Source: Desulfobacteraceae bacterium
GTDB taxonomy: Bacteria > Desulfobacterota > Desulfobacteria > Desulfobacterales > SURF-15
Reading direction: 5' to 3'
NCBI GenBank assembly: GCA_003599475.1
Contig: QZKK01000189.1
Coordinates: 1-23,040, forward strand
DNA length: 23,040 bases
Below the pieces are notes generated by a model, which had not been told where the DNA came from, did not search any database, and worked only from the letters and a program-made list of their open reading frames with translations. The stretch's first letter is position 1; each line of letters begins with the position of its first letter. Below, piece by piece: positions 21,021-23,040 of this stretch. Made by a program: the position numbers and the translations under genes.

Positions 21021-22055
21021 ATGACATTTAAAGAGCTTCCGACCCCGCCTCATTTCGATCCCGATAAAGTCGGTGAGGTGTGGAAAGTCCCCTATCAGCT
21101 GAGAGCGGGAGAGGCGGCGGACTGGGCAAAAATGCACGGCATCCCCCCCTCTGCCGATGACCATCTCCGGATCTGTCTTGTGGCCGTCGATGTTCAGAAT
21201 ACGTTTTGCATACCCGGATTCGAGCTCTTTGTCGGCGGGAGATCCGGCGCAGGCGCAGTCGATGACAACCGAAGGCTTTGCCGGTTCATCTACCGGAACC
21301 TTTCCGCCCTCACCCGGATCGCACCCACCATGGACACCCATCAGGCCATGCAGATCTTCCACTCGGTTTTTCTCGTGGATGATGCGGGAAAGCATCCTCC
21401 TCCTTTCACGCGGATCACGGAAGAGGATATCCAGAAGGGCCGGTGGAGACTGAATCCTGCCATCTGCCAGAGTCTGGGGATCAATCCGGCCTATGGGAAG
21501 CAGCACCTCCTCCACTACACAAAGGAGTTGAAAAAGGGTGAAAAATACGAGCTGACCGTATGGCCCTACCATGCCATGCTGGGCGGGATCGGCCACGCAC
21601 TGGTTTCCGCCTTCGAGGAAGCGGTCTTTTTTCATGGCATCGTCCGGCAGGTTCAACCCAATTTCCAAATCAAAGGAAACAATCCGTTTACCGAACATTA
21701 TTCGGTGCTGGGCCCCGAAGTGACCGACGATGCCTCCGGCGGCCGGATCGCAGAAAAAAACAGATCCTTCATCGACCACCTGCTGCAGTTCGACGCGGTC
21801 GTGATCGCCGGGCAGGCCAAGAGCCACTGTGTCGCCTGGACAATCGACGACCTGCTGCGGGACATCCGGCTTCGCGATGAGAGACTGACCGAAAAGGTAT
21901 ATCTTCTGGAGGACTGCACCTCTCCGGTGGTCGTCCCGGGAGTCATGGACTATACGGACCCGGCAGACGCCGCCTTCAGTCGATTTTCGGATGCCGGTAT
22001 GCACATCGTACGTTCTTCCGACCCGATCGCCCGCTGGCCGGGAATCACACTTTAG
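21021..22055 (+). CDS. Nicotinamidase-like cysteine hydrolase (isochorismatase superfamily)
   Basis: 344 aa, longer than the usual 180-220. It is predicted to deamidate nicotinamide to nicotinate for NAD salvage. The catalytic triad can be placed: D57 in VDVQNTF, K218 in [15 protein letters not shown] (the KG...YS motif of nicotinamidases), and C270 in [11 protein letters not shown]. Metal-site residues are D and H of PTMDTHQ and H of [10 protein letters not shown], matching the D-x-H and WP-x-H motifs of PncA-type enzymes. An N-terminal addition of about 45 residues and a long insert after MDTHQ ([13 protein letters not shown] onward) explain the length. GAGGA precedes the ATG. NAD kinase follows downstream, which fits a role in NAD(P) metabolism. 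Another amide or isochorismate-like substrate remains possible. Confidence 0.75.
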   Translation: MTFKELPTPPHFDPDKVGEVWKVPYQLRAGEAADWAKMHGIPPSADDHLRICLVAVDVQNTFCIPGFELFVGGRSGAGAVDDNRRLCRFIYRNLSALTRIAPTMDTHQAMQIFHSVFLVDDAGKHPPPFTRITEEDIQKGRWRLNPAICQSLGINPAYGKQHLLHYTKELKKGEKYELTVWPYHAMLGGIGHALVSAFEEAVFFHGIVRQVQPNFQIKGNNPFTEHYSVLGPEVTDDASGGRIAEKNRSFIDHLLQFDAVVIAGQAKSHCVAWTIDDLLRDIRLRDERLTEKVYLLEDCTSPVVVPGVMDYTDPADAAFSRFSDAGMHIVRSSDPIARWPGITL

Positions 22056-22069
22056 GAGTAACCGTTGAC

Positions 22070-22231
22070 GGGTTCAGCGTTAGAAGGTTCAACGTTAGTG
22101 TAATTTCAATGCCTTAGAACTCAACGAGGACTTTTAATGTCCCACTCATATTTTAAGCTGAAGCCTGGAAAACCAGCCGAATTCTTAACCTCTTAACCTC
22201 TTAACCTCTGAACCTTGAACCTTTGAACCCC
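22070..22231. repeat. Inverted array of AGGTTCA-type units between the nicotinamidase and nadK
   Basis: Left arm GGTTCAG/AGGTTCA units (22070-22098). Right arm of three TTAACCTC units, then GAACCTT and GAACCCC units (22184-22231). The right arm mixes 7-nt and 8-nt steps. The 85-nt spacer has no inner hairpin as strong as those at other loci. Confidence 0.75.
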
Positions 22232-22260
22232 GAAACGCTTATCTTTAGGACAAAAAGTCT

Positions 22261-22289
22261 TTGCCTCTCGACGCCGAAATTGGTATAGA
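22261..22289 (+). promoter_or_regulatory. Candidate nadK promoter
   Basis: TTGCCT (22261-22266), 17 nt, TATAGA (22284-22289): four and five matches to the sigma-70 consensus. Its start point near 22296 leaves about 100 nt of leader. Confidence 0.45.
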
Positions 22290-22395
22290 GTACTGATTTC
22301 AGTCGCGGTTGACCCGCAATCCGATCGCTTTCAAGGCTCGAACCTGGATCCTGATTGAATCCCGTACAAATCCGACGGATGCTCCGGATGAAAGC

Positions 22396-23040
22396 ATGAC
22401 AGAAAAGAAAATCGGAATCGTCGTAAAAACAGACGGCAAGGCGCAGAAAAAAGCCGATGATCTGGATAATTATCTTCGTGCCCGGGGAATCGAGGTGGTA
22501 AGGAGAGAGACCGGACTCCCGGGACAAATGCCCGCCGATGCATCCGGCAAAAAAGCACCCGCCGATCTTACCTGCATATTCGCTCTGGGGGGAGATGGCA
22601 CTTTTCTCAGTGCGGTCCGATGGATCGGAGACCAGCATATTCCGATTCTGGGCATCAAGTTCGGCGACGTCGGTTTTCTGGCAGAGACAGCCGAAGAAAA
22701 CCTCCTTTCCGCCGCAGAAGACGTCCTCAACGGCCGATTCGGCATCATCCGCAGGATGCGCCTAGTGGCCGCGATCGCAAGAAACGGATCGGAGCGTTCG
22801 CACGAAACGGTTTTAAACGACATCGTCATCAACCGCGGCGCCCTCGCACGGTTGGCCAACATCGAAACCTACATCGACGATCATTACCTGACCACCTATC
22901 GGGCGGACGGGCTGATTGTCGCAACCCCGACCGGCTCCACCGCCTATTCCGTCGCCGCCGGCGGGCCGATCATACACCCCGAGGTTCCCGGAATCATCAT
23001 GACACCCATCTGCCCGTTTACCCTGACCAATCGCCCCCTC
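22396..23040 (+). CDS. nadK: NAD kinase, 3' end outside window
   Basis: 215 codons are present of a usual 280-300. The enzyme phosphorylates NAD+ to NADP+ in the cytoplasm. It starts [20 protein letters not shown], the usual beginning. The ribosome site is weak (GGATGAAAG). The GGDGT motif with D67 ([14 protein letters not shown]) is followed by [14 protein letters not shown], the LNDIVINRG motif (N141, as in the conserved NE/ND motif), [23 protein letters not shown], and [15 protein letters not shown]. All expected conserved blocks up to the cut are intact. It follows the nicotinamidase-like gene, but behind its own promoter and an inverted array, so it is probably a separate transcript. Confidence 0.93.
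   Translation, partial: MTEKKIGIVVKTDGKAQKKADDLDNYLRARGIEVVRRETGLPGQMPADASGKKAPADLTCIFALGGDGTFLSAVRWIGDQHIPILGIKFGDVGFLAETAEENLLSAAEDVLNGRFGIIRRMRLVAAIARNGSERSHETVLNDIVINRGALARLANIETYIDDHYLTTYRADGLIVATPTGSTAYSVAAGGPIIHPEVPGIIMTPICPFTLTNRPL

Larger units (their letters stand above)
22056..22395. other. Intergenic region with inverted array and nadK promoter
   Basis: About 340 nt without a gene. An inverted heptamer/octamer array spans 22070-22231, with a spacer of about 85 nt of unassigned sequence. A promoter lies at 22261-22289. The remaining 100 nt would be the nadK leader, in which nothing else was recognised. Confidence 0.6.

Noticed and set aside
20976..22004. 342-codon minus-strand open frame
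   Set aside because: Antisense shadow of the nicotinamidase-like gene, which has catalytic motifs and a ribosome site. The shadow has no recognisable features.

Overview
The window is about 23 kb of chromosome-like, moderately GC-rich DNA. It looks like a Gram-negative, amino-acid-using bacterium, most likely of the Desulfobacterota (old Deltaproteobacteria). This placement is an inference. It rests on the gene repertoire (liv-type transporter, PutA without a DNA-binding domain, metal ABC permeases with DtxR-like tails) and on the many intergenic hairpin arrays of about 7-nt units. No rRNA, tRNA, CRISPR array, insertion sequence or phage gene was seen.

Layout. (1) 1-2666, minus strand: an ECF sigma factor, a membrane anti-sigma-like protein with a periplasmic glycogen-binding-like (AMPK/CBM48) domain, a small lipoprotein with the same domain, and a secreted helical-repeat protein with a Gly/Ser-rich tract that runs off the window. 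Matching TGTAAC-N15-CGTT sites stand before the sigma gene and before the secreted-protein gene, suggesting an autoregulated cell-envelope regulon. (2) 2823-8814, plus strand: a livKHMGF branched-chain (or related) amino acid ABC transporter with a structured leader. (3) 8925-14749: a 1203-aa bifunctional PutA, a remnant of a MATE-like transporter, then a sodium:solute symporter behind its own promoter and a terminator-containing leader. PutA plus an SSS symporter suggests proline uptake and oxidation to glutamate. (4) 15087-20052: a metal (Mn/Zn-type) ABC transporter with binding protein, ATPase and two permeases, each permease carrying a cytoplasmic C-terminal DtxR/MntR-like domain. (5) 20177-23040: an exported protein of unknown function, a nicotinamidase-like hydrolase and NAD kinase (cut by the window end). 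The last two both belong to NAD(P) metabolism.

The most unusual feature is scattered rather than local. At least eight gaps between genes hold inverted or single-arm arrays of imperfect heptamers. Each locus has its own heptamer, but the architecture is the same: left arm, spacer or inner hairpin, inverted right arm. They sit between genes, inside operons, at a stop codon, and in one case inside the apparent N-terminus of a permease. The other strong candidates are the metal-sensor tails on the permeases, the paired ECF promoters and the symporter leader.
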